Assembly: GCA_904395815.1 (NCBI GenBank)
Contig: CAJFOC010000020.1
Location: forward strand, 1 to 54,589
Direction: 5' to 3'
Length of the DNA: 54,589 nt
Source of the DNA: an uncultured Holdemania sp.
GTDB taxonomy: Bacteria; Bacillota_I; Bacilli_A; Erysipelotrichales; Erysipelotrichaceae
The notes under the pieces were generated by a model. That model searched no databases, was not told the DNA's origin, and saw nothing but the letters and a program-made list of their open reading frames with translations. Of this stretch, positions 16,573 through 24,457 are shown piece by piece; within the stretch, counting starts at the first letter, position 1, and each line of letters begins with the position of its first letter. The translations under genes were made by a program, and so were the position numbers.

Positions 16573-17511
16573 ATGAGCGAACAGAAAAGGGAAGCGGTGA
16601 CGGTCTTTCGGCCGTCAGGTTCGCCCCGGGCCATTGTGCAGATCGCCCATGGCATGGCGGAACACCGCGGACGATATGAAGATTTTGCCCGTTTTTTGCA
16701 ATCGCAGGGGCTGCTGGCGGTAACCAGCGATCATCGCGGACATGGCGATCGGGCGGCGACAGAAAAGGATCTGGGTTATTTTGATAAAAACAAGGGATGG
16801 CAGAAATGTGTTCAGGATCTGCAGGAGCTGACGCTGCAGATCAAGCAGCAGTATCCGCAGGTGCCGGTCGTGCTGTTGGGTCACAGCATGGGATCCATCA
16901 TGGCCCGCAGTTATCTCAAGCGCTACGATTCCCTGATCAACGGCCTGATTCTGAGCGGTGCGCCAAACTACAATCCGCTGGCCGGGGTTGGCCGGCTGGC
17001 GGCCAAAACCGTCATCGCGCTGAAAGGCGGACGTTATCGCAGCCGCTTTCTGAATTCGCTGGCGACCGGTTCGTTTAACCGCCATATTGCCGCGCCGCGG
17101 ACGGAATTTGACTGGCTGAGCAAAAATGAAGAGAATGTCGACGCTTACCTGGCAGATCCGAAGTGTGGGTTTGTGTTTACCGCCGCCGCGTTTGACGATC
17201 TGTTTTACGGCATGCAGGACATGCACGATCTGATGCGCTGGAATCTGAAGAATCCGAAAATGCCGGTATTGTTTGTCGCCGGGGAAATGGATCCGGTAAC
17301 CGGCGGGAAAAAGGGGCTGGAAAGCTCGGCTGGCCTGCTGCATGACGCGGGATATCAGGATATAGAAACGCGGGTGTTCAAGGGATTGCGTCATGAGATT
17401 CTCAATGAGAAGGAAAAAGCGCAGGTTTACAGTGAAATTCTCAGCTGGATTCAGCGTAAAATCCTGAATGAAAACGATGGCGAAGAAAGCCATCCGGCTG
17501 AAGAAAATTAG
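16573..17511 (+). CDS. Alpha/beta hydrolase, monoacylglycerol lipase/lysophospholipase type
   Basis: The 312-residue protein shows the serine aminopeptidase S33 (hydrolase_4) fold: oxyanion region AHGMAEHRGRY, nucleophile elbow GHSMGS, a cap region, the acid in FVAGEMDPVTGG, and the base histidine in LRHEILNE. This set is shared by monoacylglycerol lipases and lysophospholipases; the true substrate is not known. There is no signal peptide, so it is cytoplasmic. The charged tail after residue 300 is variable. The promoter of the next unit begins within a few bases of its stop codon. Confidence 0.87.
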   Translation: MSEQKREAVTVFRPSGSPRAIVQIAHGMAEHRGRYEDFARFLQSQGLLAVTSDHRGHGDRAATEKDLGYFDKNKGWQKCVQDLQELTLQIKQQYPQVPVVLLGHSMGSIMARSYLKRYDSLINGLILSGAPNYNPLAGVGRLAAKTVIALKGGRYRSRFLNSLATGSFNRHIAAPRTEFDWLSKNEENVDAYLADPKCGFVFTAAAFDDLFYGMQDMHDLMRWNLKNPKMPVLFVAGEMDPVTGGKKGLESSAGLLHDAGYQDIETRVFKGLRHEILNEKEKAQVYSEILSWIQRKILNENDGEESHPAEEN

Positions 17512-17513
17512 GA

Positions 17514-17542
17514 TTGACTTTAATCACTTTTTTACATATAAT
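17514..17542 (+). promoter_or_regulatory. Promoter of the yceD-rpmF unit
   Basis: TTGACT (17514-17519), 17-base spacer, TATAAT (17537-17542). Confidence 0.75.
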
Positions 17543-17574
17543 AGTGGCTGTTAACGAAATAGGGTGAACTATGC

Positions 17575-18090
17575 GTGAAATGGTCTAAAGCTGAACTGAA
17601 TCGTCATGGGAATCAGGATCTTGTGATTGATGAGACTCTGACTTGGGAGCGGGATTGTTTCGCTACAGATCGTCTGCGGGAGCTGAAGAATGTCGTCGTG
17701 ACGGGAAGCGGCCGCTATGACGCGTCATCTCAGCGCCTGGAGGTTGATCTGACCATCAGCGGCGAGATGATTGTTCCCTGCGCAGTGACGCTGGAGGATG
17801 TCGAGGTGCCGTTTGAGACATCGTCGACGGAGATCTTCTCGTTTCTTCCTGTGAAGGAAGACGAGGAAGAGGTGCATGTTCTGAAGGATGAGGTTCTGGA
17901 TTTGCGTCCGGTTATTGAACAGCTGATCTTGCTGGAGGTACCGCTGAAAGTCGTCAAGGACGGCGCTCAGTATCCGAAAGGCGAGGGCTGGGAGGTCGTC
18001 CGTGAAGAGGAACACCGGCTTCAGAAGCGGCAGGAGATCGACCCTCGTTTAGCGAAGCTGAAAGAATTCAAAGTTCAAGAAGATGATTAG
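17575..18090 (+). CDS. yceD: YceD/DUF177 family protein
   Basis: This 171-residue protein precedes rpmF, the invariant position of DUF177/YceD proteins, which are linked to 23S rRNA accumulation. It has the family core: a strand-rich half with VTGSGRYDASSQRLEVDLTI, a CAVTLEDVEVPFE segment, and an acidic stretch then LRPVIEQLILLEVPLKV. GTG 17575 is the start, with AGGGTG at 17561-17566; the nearby ATG 17571 runs into a stop after five codons. The usual two-cysteine pair is reduced to one (PCAVTL). Confidence 0.88.
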   Translation: MKWSKAELNRHGNQDLVIDETLTWERDCFATDRLRELKNVVVTGSGRYDASSQRLEVDLTISGEMIVPCAVTLEDVEVPFETSSTEIFSFLPVKEDEEEVHVLKDEVLDLRPVIEQLILLEVPLKVVKDGAQYPKGEGWEVVREEEHRLQKRQEIDPRLAKLKEFKVQEDD

Positions 18091-18103
18091 GAGGTGCTGA
18101 AAC

Positions 18104-18259
18104 ATGGCTGTACAACAGAGAAGAAATTCCAAGACAAGAAAGGCGAAGCGCAGAACGCACTTCAAGCTGGCTGCGCCGACACTGGTGAAGTGCCCTGCCT
18201 GCGGTGAATACAAACTGCCTCACCACGTATGCTCCTGCGGAAGCTACAACGGGAAATAA
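18104..18259 (+). CDS. rpmF: 50S ribosomal protein L32
   Basis: The 51-residue protein begins [20 protein letters not shown], the classical L32 start, and ends with a zinc ribbon ([14 protein letters not shown] then SCG). ATG 18104 follows TTAGGAGGTG. The second half of the ribbon reads V-C-S-C-G, one residue shorter than the usual C-x-x-C, so the four cysteines are spaced CX2C and CXC. It sits 13 bases after yceD and before a strong terminator. Confidence 0.95.
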   Translation: MAVQQRRNSKTRKAKRRTHFKLAAPTLVKCPACGEYKLPHHVCSCGSYNGK

Positions 18260-18263
18260 GACA

Positions 18264-18299
18264 TAAAAGAACCATGCTGAACGCATGGTTCTTTTTTTT
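18264..18299 (+). terminator. Terminator of yceD-rpmF
   Basis: AAAAGAACCATGC, loop TGAAC, GCATGGTTCTTTTTTTT. Confidence 0.92.
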
Positions 18300-18447
18300 C
18301 AAGCAGCTTGAAATTAATTCAATTCCATTAAGATTCAGAACTTGAAATATTTTGATCATTATGGACAAAAACCCCTATGTTAAGCGCTCTGGCAGAAATT
18401 GGTTAACAAAATATGACAAGATAATGACGAAATATTAAAATAAATTC

Positions 18448-18475
18448 TTGGCATTTCGTACTCAGATGCTATAAT
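18448..18475 (+). promoter_or_regulatory. Promoter of the mraZ (dcw) operon
   Basis: TTGGCA (18448-18453), 16-base spacer, TATAAT (18470-18475). Confidence 0.75.
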
Positions 18476-18476
18476 T

Positions 18477-18510
18477 GTGGTATGAAGTGGCATAAAGTGG
18501 TAGATTGTGG
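18477..18510 (+). promoter_or_regulatory. MraZ binding boxes: four GTGG repeats at 10-bp spacing
   Basis: GTGG occurs at 18477, 18487, 18497 and 18507, exactly one per ten bases, directly after the -10 box and before the mraZ start. MraZ proteins are known to bind direct repeats of a TGG-type core at about one helical turn, so this is the probable autoregulatory operator. Confidence 0.75.
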
Positions 18511-18520
18511 GTGATATTCC

Positions 18521-18952
18521 GTGTTCATGGGTGAGTACAGGCACAATATCGACGCCAAGGGCAGAATGATCATTCCGGCTCGTTTTCGTGATGAGCTGGG
18601 CGATCGTTTTATCATTACCCGCGGTCTGGATGGCTGCTTACGCACCTATACGATTCAGCAATGGGAAGCGGTATTCGAACAGCTGAAAAAACTGCCTTCC
18701 ACCAAACGGGAAACCCGGATGTACATCCATATGCTGACTTCAAAAGCAGCTGAATGTGAACTGGACAGTCAGGGACGCGTTCTGCTTCCTTCACCGCTGG
18801 TGAAAGAAGCGGCGATCGAAAAGGAATGCGTCGTGGTCGGCGTCGCCGATCACGTTGAAATCTGGGCCGGAGAGCGTTGGGACAGCTATTACAGCGAAGC
18901 GAGCGCATCCTTTGAGGATGTTGCGGAGCAGCTGACGGAGTTTCTGATATGA
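18521..18952 (+). CDS. mraZ: Transcriptional regulator MraZ
   Basis: DNA-binding ring-forming repressor of the division and cell wall cluster. The 143-residue protein starts MFMGEYRHNIDAKGRMIIPA and contains the paired SpoVT/AbrB-like signatures DAKGRMIIPARFR and DSQGRVLLPSPL. GTG 18521 gives the conserved MFMGEY start. Its operator lies immediately upstream. It overlaps rsmH by four bases. Confidence 0.95.
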   Translation: MFMGEYRHNIDAKGRMIIPARFRDELGDRFIITRGLDGCLRTYTIQQWEAVFEQLKKLPSTKRETRMYIHMLTSKAAECELDSQGRVLLPSPLVKEAAIEKECVVVGVADHVEIWAGERWDSYYSEASASFEDVAEQLTEFLI

Positions 18953-19932
18953 ATTCACATGTAAGTGTTTTACTGGAAGAATCGCTGGCCGCGCTGGCGA
19001 TAAGACCGTCGGGGATCTATGTGGACGGAACGCTGGGGCGGGGCGGTCACAGCCTGCGCATTGCCAGCCAGCTGACAGACGGTCATTTGTATGCCTTCGA
19101 TCTGGATCAGCAGGCTATCGAGGAATCCGCGCTGCGATTGCAGCCGGTGATGGATCGGGTGACGCTGATCCACGCCAATTTCGCCGACGCACAACAGCAG
19201 CTGCAGCAGCGGGGCGTGGAAGCCATCGACGGCATGCTGCTGGATCTGGGCGTTTCCTCGCCGCAGTTTGACGATGGACAGCGGGGATTCAGCTATCGCA
19301 GCGATGCCCGGCTGGATATGCGGATGAACCAGGAGCAGGAACTGTCGGCCTGGACGCTGGTCAACGAAGCGGATGAAGTCAGGCTGCGGGAAATTCTGTG
19401 GAATTATGGCGAAGAGCCCTATGCCCGCGTTCTTGCCGCCGCCATCGTCCGCCGCCGGCAGAAACAGCCGATCGATACGACCTTTCAGCTGGTCGAAGTC
19501 ATTCGCGAGGCGCTGCCGGCCCGGCAGCTCAGCAAAAAAGGGCATCCGGCCAAACAGACGTTTCAGGCGCTGCGCATCGCGGTCAATGGCGAACTGGACG
19601 CTCTGCAGCAGGGACTGAAACAGGCGATGAATCTGTTAAAGCCGCAGGGAAGGCTGGCAGTGATCACGTTTCATTCGCTGGAGGACCGCATTGTAAAAAA
19701 CTGTTTCCGCGACGCTTCCAGCGTTGCCAAAGTCGACCGCCGGCTGCCGTTAAGACCGGATCAGTTGACTCAGCCGCAATTTCGGCTGATCACCAGAAAA
19801 CCGATACTTCCCGGCGAACGGGAACTGAAAGAAAACAACCGCTCTCACTCGGCAAAGCTGAGAGTGCTGGAAAGGATGGGGGATGAGCATCATGGCCAGG
19901 ATAGTAAAAAAGAGAAAAAGACTGAGAATTGA
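18949..19932 (+). CDS. rsmH: 16S rRNA (cytosine(1402)-N(4))-methyltransferase
   Basis: It methylates C1402 in the ribosomal P site. The 327-residue product has the SAM-binding start VDGTLGRGGHS, the AFDLDQQA acidic loop, the LLDLGVSSPQFD motif and the C-terminal ITFHSLEDRIVK. Length is a little above the usual 310. It is the second gene of the cluster and its end overlaps ftsL by 50 bases. Confidence 0.96.
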   Translation: MNSHVSVLLEESLAALAIRPSGIYVDGTLGRGGHSLRIASQLTDGHLYAFDLDQQAIEESALRLQPVMDRVTLIHANFADAQQQLQQRGVEAIDGMLLDLGVSSPQFDDGQRGFSYRSDARLDMRMNQEQELSAWTLVNEADEVRLREILWNYGEEPYARVLAAAIVRRRQKQPIDTTFQLVEVIREALPARQLSKKGHPAKQTFQALRIAVNGELDALQQGLKQAMNLLKPQGRLAVITFHSLEDRIVKNCFRDASSVAKVDRRLPLRPDQLTQPQFRLITRKPILPGERELKENNRSHSAKLRVLERMGDEHHGQDSKKEKKTEN

Positions 19933-20194
19933 GGGCTTTGCCGCCATGTTTCTTTTTGTGGCTTCGGCGCTGTCGCTTTCCTCTTCTCTGTTTTTAAGAA
20001 CCTATAACAATTCGCTGAGCGCTCAGCATCAGAATATTTCACGTCAGATTGAGACGCTGCGCAGCGAGAATGAAGAACTGAAAACGCAGGTTCAGAGCCT
20101 GAGCACCCGGGACAGGGTGACCGAGATCGCTCAGCAGGAGGGAATGGCTCAGAACCAGGATAACGTCGTTACGATTGCCAATACCGGAGAATGA
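19883..20194 (+). CDS. ftsL: Cell division protein FtsL
   Basis: Small bitopic division protein that joins the DivIB-DivIC complex. The 103-residue product has a basic cytoplasmic start (ARIVKKRKRLR), one membrane segment (about residues 17-37) and a coiled-coil heptad region (HQNISRQIETLRSENEELKT) outside. Sequence conservation in FtsL is low, so the call rests on position, topology and coiled coil. ATG 19883 has AAGGA at 19872-19876; ATG 19892 is also possible. The 50-base overlap with rsmH is unusual in length but both frames are intact. Confidence 0.85.
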   Translation: MSIMARIVKKRKRLRIEGFAAMFLFVASALSLSSSLFLRTYNNSLSAQHQNISRQIETLRSENEELKTQVQSLSTRDRVTEIAQQEGMAQNQDNVVTIANTGE

Positions 20195-20198
20195 CGCG

Positions 20199-22388
20199 AT
20201 GAAGCGAAGCAACCGGATGATGTTGCTGATCCTGATCATTACCGTGATGATCACAGGGGTGGTTTCAGCCAATGTTTTTCTCGTTACGATTGCCAAAGTG
20301 CATGCCCGCAGCCAGACCGATCTGACCGATTATGTTTCCACCAGCAACGTCCGCAGCGAGGTACAGCAGGCCCGCCGCGGTTTTATCGTTGATCGCAACG
20401 GAACCATTCTGGCGCAGGACAACGTGACCTACAACATCATTGCGATCCTGGACAAGGACCGTTTAAGCCGCAAGGGAGAAATCGCCTATGTGGATGATCC
20501 GCTGGCGACTGCCCGGGCGCTGGCGCCGATTCTGGATATGGAGGAGGCCACGCTCTACGATTATCTGACCCGGGATGCCAAACAGGTGGAGCTGGGCAAC
20601 AAAGGCCGCAATCTGTCCAAGGAAACCAAGGAACAGATCGAGGCGCTGAATCTCAACGGCATCGAATTTGTCCAGACGACCAAGCGCAGTTATCCGTTAG
20701 GAACGTTTGCCTCTTATCTGATCGGGTTTGCCCAGGCGGATGAAGAGGGCGTAGTGAGCGGAAAGATGGGAATCGAGCAGTATCTGAATGAAGCGCTCAG
20801 CGGTGAAAACGGTTACCGCCGTTATCAGGCTGACAAAAACGGCAACATCCTGCCGGGAATGCAGGTGGAGGAAAAAAGCGCCGTCAACGGCAACGATGTG
20901 GTGCTGACGCTGGATCAGGGTATTCAGGAAGCGCTGGAGACCGCCTTTTTGCAGACAATGGAGGAGTTTTCGGCCGACAAGGTCTGGGGTACGGTTATGG
21001 AAGTCAAGACCGGCAAGATTCTGGGCTGGGGTCAGGCGCCGTCCTTCGATCCCAATACCACGGAAATTACCGATTATGTCAACTATGTCTCCCAGATGCC
21101 GTATGAACCCGGATCAACAATGAAAGTCTTTACCTATGCCGCCGCCATCGACAGCGGCAATTACGACGGCAGCGCGCTGGTGGACAGTTCCCGTTTCTGT
21201 TACGGAGCGACTAACCGTGAGCCGTTTCGCGTGGCGGAAAACGATTCGCGCAAGATCGGTTGTATCGGCAATGCCAGCGGCCGCAACTGGGGAACGATTA
21301 CCTATGATGAAGGGCTGATTTTTTCTTCCAACGTGGTGACCTCTTCCATCATCACCAGTCTGATCAGTCCGTCAGTTTTCGAGGAATATCTGGACCGGTT
21401 CGGATTTTTCAAGCTGGTCGATACGCCGGGAATCAGCGAGGTCAACGGTGTGAAAAACTTTACCTGGCCGGCGGACAAGCTGGCGCTGAGCTACGGACAG
21501 GGTTCCACGGTGACGATGCTGCAGATGATCCAGGCGTATTCCGCCGTATTCAACGACGGCACGATGGTCAAACCGTACGTCATCGATCAGGTACGCTCTT
21601 CCTATGACGCCCAGGATGTGCTCTATCAGGGCAAAACCGAAGTGGTCGGCAATCCGATTTCCGCGCAGACGGCGCAGCAGCTGCAGCAGCTGATGTATGA
21701 AACCGCCAACCGGGAAGACGGAACCGCCCGTTTCTATCAGATTCCGGAGACGACGATCATCGCCAAAACGGGAACCACGCAGCTGGCGGCAACCGACGGG
21801 GGCGGCTATACGACCGGCAAAACAATCGTGTCGCTGATGGCCGCGATGCCGGCGGAGGATCCGCAGGTGCTGGTGTACTACGCTTTTCAGGCGGATTATG
21901 ATCAGAATGCCCATGTGAAATCCGATATCATCAAATCCGTGCTGCGCAAGGTGGCCATGACGTACAATCTGGTGCCGACAGATTCGCAAACGCAGCCGGA
22001 AACGGAAAGCAGCAGCGAAGCGGTGCCGGTCAATGAATACACGATGCCGCAGCTGATCAATCATTCGCTGGACTATGCGCAGCGCAAGATGGCGGAAACG
22101 GAGTGCGAAGTACTGATATTGGGCAATGGCAGCGAAGTGATCGATCAGTTTCCGAATTCAGGCGAACAGGTGGTGACGGGCCAGAAGGTGTTTTTGCTGA
22201 CGGATATCGTTCAGATTGCGATGCCGGACATGACCGGCTGGACGCGCAAGGATATCAGCGGATTCTGGCAAGCCAGCGGCTATTCCGTCAAGCTGGACGG
22301 CTATGGCCGGGTCGTCTCCCAAAGTCCGGCGGCAGGAACCACGCTGTCCCGCGATATGAGCATCGAACTGGTTTTGCAACAGCCGTAG
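20199..22388 (+). CDS. pbpB: Class B penicillin-binding protein with two PASTA domains (division transpeptidase)
   Basis: Septal peptidoglycan transpeptidase. The 729-residue protein has a membrane anchor (about residues 8-33), the class B dimerisation domain, and a transpeptidase with STMK (306-309), SSN (376-378) and KTG (523-525). Two C-terminal PASTA repeats follow, starting near YTMPQLINHS and AMPDMTGWT, as in Bacillus Pbp2B/PBP2x. I chose ATG 20199 after GGAGA; the frame is open from 20175 but that would overlap ftsL. A strong terminator follows it. Confidence 0.93.
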   Translation: MKRSNRMMLLILIITVMITGVVSANVFLVTIAKVHARSQTDLTDYVSTSNVRSEVQQARRGFIVDRNGTILAQDNVTYNIIAILDKDRLSRKGEIAYVDDPLATARALAPILDMEEATLYDYLTRDAKQVELGNKGRNLSKETKEQIEALNLNGIEFVQTTKRSYPLGTFASYLIGFAQADEEGVVSGKMGIEQYLNEALSGENGYRRYQADKNGNILPGMQVEEKSAVNGNDVVLTLDQGIQEALETAFLQTMEEFSADKVWGTVMEVKTGKILGWGQAPSFDPNTTEITDYVNYVSQMPYEPGSTMKVFTYAAAIDSGNYDGSALVDSSRFCYGATNREPFRVAENDSRKIGCIGNASGRNWGTITYDEGLIFSSNVVTSSIITSLISPSVFEEYLDRFGFFKLVDTPGISEVNGVKNFTWPADKLALSYGQGSTVTMLQMIQAYSAVFNDGTMVKPYVIDQVRSSYDAQDVLYQGKTEVVGNPISAQTAQQLQQLMYETANREDGTARFYQIPETTIIAKTGTTQLAATDGGGYTTGKTIVSLMAAMPAEDPQVLVYYAFQADYDQNAHVKSDIIKSVLRKVAMTYNLVPTDSQTQPETESSSEAVPVNEYTMPQLINHSLDYAQRKMAETECEVLILGNGSEVIDQFPNSGEQVVTGQKVFLLTDIVQIAMPDMTGWTRKDISGFWQASGYSVKLDGYGRVVSQSPAAGTTLSRDMSIELVLQQP

Positions 22389-22410
22389 CGTTTGCCAGCC
22401 AGGACAACAG

Positions 22411-22467
22411 GAGCTGAAAGAAACATGTCTGATTCCACAAGCAGACGTGTTTTCGGCTCTTTTTTTG
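22411..22467 (+). terminator. Long terminator between the two PBP genes
   Basis: A long stem (GAGCTGAAA with TTTTCGGCTC, then ACATGTCTG with CAGACGTGT; a few G-U pairs) and a run of T. It splits the cluster between pbpB and the next PBP gene. Confidence 0.85.
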
Positions 22468-22540
22468 TTTGTTCAGGTTTTTCATGCTTCAGGACTGAAA
22501 GTCAGAGTTCGTTCATAGACTGACAACAGGGGGTGAGCGG

Positions 22541-24457
22541 ATGCTCAGCAAGCGGATCAAAAAACGCATTGACCGGCTGCTGATCGGCTGTCTGGTGATC
22601 TTCGCTCTGATTCTAGGCAAGCTGGCCTGGGTACAGCTCATCGGCCGCAGCGACCTGTTTTCCAAGGCCCGGGATTTGTGGGAACGGGATTTTCCGGTAG
22701 CCGGATTGCGCGGAAATCTGCTGGATATCAACAGCGAGGTGCTGGCTACCGATATTCCTTCCGCTTCGGTCATGGTAGTGCCCGCGCAGATCGAGGATCC
22801 GCCGACGGCCGCGCGTCAGCTGGCGGACATTCTGGAAACGGAACCGGAAAACATCCTGGCGCAGATTACCCGCAACGTATCGACTCAGCGGATCGTGCCC
22901 TGGGGCCGTCTGATCACACAGCAGCAGGCGCAGGCCATCGAGGCGCTGAATCTGAGCGGCGTGGTGCTGGTGCAGGATTCCCGGCGTTATTATCCCAACG
23001 GCGCCTGGCTGGCGCAGGTGCTGGGGTTTACCGGTGTTGACAACCAGGGACTGGCTGGTCTGGAACTGCAGTATGAGGACATTCTCAAAGCGCAGCAGGG
23101 CAGCATGAAGATTCCCTTTGACGCCAAAGGACATCCGGTCAAACTGTATGCTGAACGCTATGAAGCGCCCGGTCAGGGCATGGATATCATGCTGACGATT
23201 GACAGCCGGATTCAGGATATTCTGGAACGGGAGCTGAACAACGCAATGGAGCGGTATACGCCTCAGGCGGCCTGGGGACTGGCGATGGATCCGAATACCG
23301 GGGAGATTCTGGCCATGGTGTCCAAACCGGATTTTGATCCCAATCACTATCAGGATTATGATGAATCCGTTTATAACCGCAATCTGCCGGTCTGGATGAG
23401 CTACGAACCGGGCTCGACATTCAAGACCGTGACCTTTGCCGCCGCGCTGGAGGCCGGATTGTTCGATATGGAAAAGGACACTTATCTGGACAGAGGAGTT
23501 GAGATCGTGGAGGGCGCGCGGCTGAAATCATGGAAAGCGGGCGGACATGGATTGCAGACTTACATGGAGTGTCTGCAGAATTCGTCCAATCCCTGTTTTG
23601 TGCACATCGCGCAGATGCTGGGATCCGAAGGGCTCAGCACGATGCTGGATACATTCGGCTTCGGACAGAAAACGGGAGTGGATCTGCCGGGGGAGTCGGC
23701 CGGAATTCTGTTTGACGAGGAAAGCTGGGGACTGTTGGAACAGTCGACGACCGGGTTTGGTCAGGGAATTTCGGTCACTGCGATTCAGCTGGCAACCGCA
23801 TTCAGCGCGATTGTCAACGGCGGGCGGCTGATGCAGCCGTATATCACCAAGGCGATTCTGCATCCTGTTACCCGGGATCCGATCGTGGAAGTAAAACCGA
23901 AGATGATCCGGCAGGTGATCAGCGAACAGACCAGCTTCAAGATGTGCTATGCGCTGGAAAGCGTCGTCGCGCTGGGCGGCGCCAAGGGAGCTTATATTGA
24001 CGGTTATCGAATCGGCGGGAAAACGGGAACGGCGCAGAAGGCGGTCAACGGAACGTATCTGAGCGGAGAATACATTCTGTCCACGATTGCCGCCGCGCCG
24101 ATTGACGATCCGCAGATTGTCGTTTATATCGCGCTGGATGCGCCGCATTCCAACGTTCAGTATGGCGGAACGGTGGTTTCGCCGATTGTACGCAATGTGC
24201 TGGAAGATGTGCTGACGCTGTATGAGGTGGAGCGGACGGACGATCAGATGGAACGGGTTCGCCTGTGGTCGGACCCGGTGGTGGCGGAAGTGCCGGATTA
24301 TACCGGGATGCAATACAGCCGGCTTGTTGACGAACATCTGAAGCTGGTCAAGGTCGGCGATGGCGATGTGGTGGTGGATCAGCTGCCGCAGGCGGGGGTG
24401 AAAGTTGATGAACAGAGTACCGTATGGCTCTATTGTCCGCAGACAGACGCTGAGTGA
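22541..24457 (+). CDS. spoVD: Class B penicillin-binding protein, SpoVD/FtsI type
   Basis: Second transpeptidase of the cluster, at the exact place of spoVD in Bacillus (pbpB-spoVD-murE). The 638-residue protein has an N-terminal anchor (about 12-30), the dimerisation domain, a transpeptidase with STFK (292-295), SSN (348-350) and KTGTAQ (494-499), and a single C-terminal PASTA repeat (VPDYTGMQYSRLVDEH). SpoVD makes spore cortex in Bacillus; here a vegetative role is equally possible since no other sporulation gene is certain in the window. ATG 22541 is preceded by CAGGGGGTGA. It overlaps murE by about 50 bases. Confidence 0.85.
   Translation: MLSKRIKKRIDRLLIGCLVIFALILGKLAWVQLIGRSDLFSKARDLWERDFPVAGLRGNLLDINSEVLATDIPSASVMVVPAQIEDPPTAARQLADILETEPENILAQITRNVSTQRIVPWGRLITQQQAQAIEALNLSGVVLVQDSRRYYPNGAWLAQVLGFTGVDNQGLAGLELQYEDILKAQQGSMKIPFDAKGHPVKLYAERYEAPGQGMDIMLTIDSRIQDILERELNNAMERYTPQAAWGLAMDPNTGEILAMVSKPDFDPNHYQDYDESVYNRNLPVWMSYEPGSTFKTVTFAAALEAGLFDMEKDTYLDRGVEIVEGARLKSWKAGGHGLQTYMECLQNSSNPCFVHIAQMLGSEGLSTMLDTFGFGQKTGVDLPGESAGILFDEESWGLLEQSTTGFGQGISVTAIQLATAFSAIVNGGRLMQPYITKAILHPVTRDPIVEVKPKMIRQVISEQTSFKMCYALESVVALGGAKGAYIDGYRIGGKTGTAQKAVNGTYLSGEYILSTIAAAPIDDPQIVVYIALDAPHSNVQYGGTVVSPIVRNVLEDVLTLYEVERTDDQMERVRLWSDPVVAEVPDYTGMQYSRLVDEHLKLVKVGDGDVVVDQLPQAGVKVDEQSTVWLYCPQTDAE

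Noticed and set aside
19883-19932. Frameshift between rsmH and ftsL suggested by the 50-base overlap
   Set aside because: Both proteins are complete and the FtsL start has a ribosome site; overlap is an accepted arrangement in this cluster.
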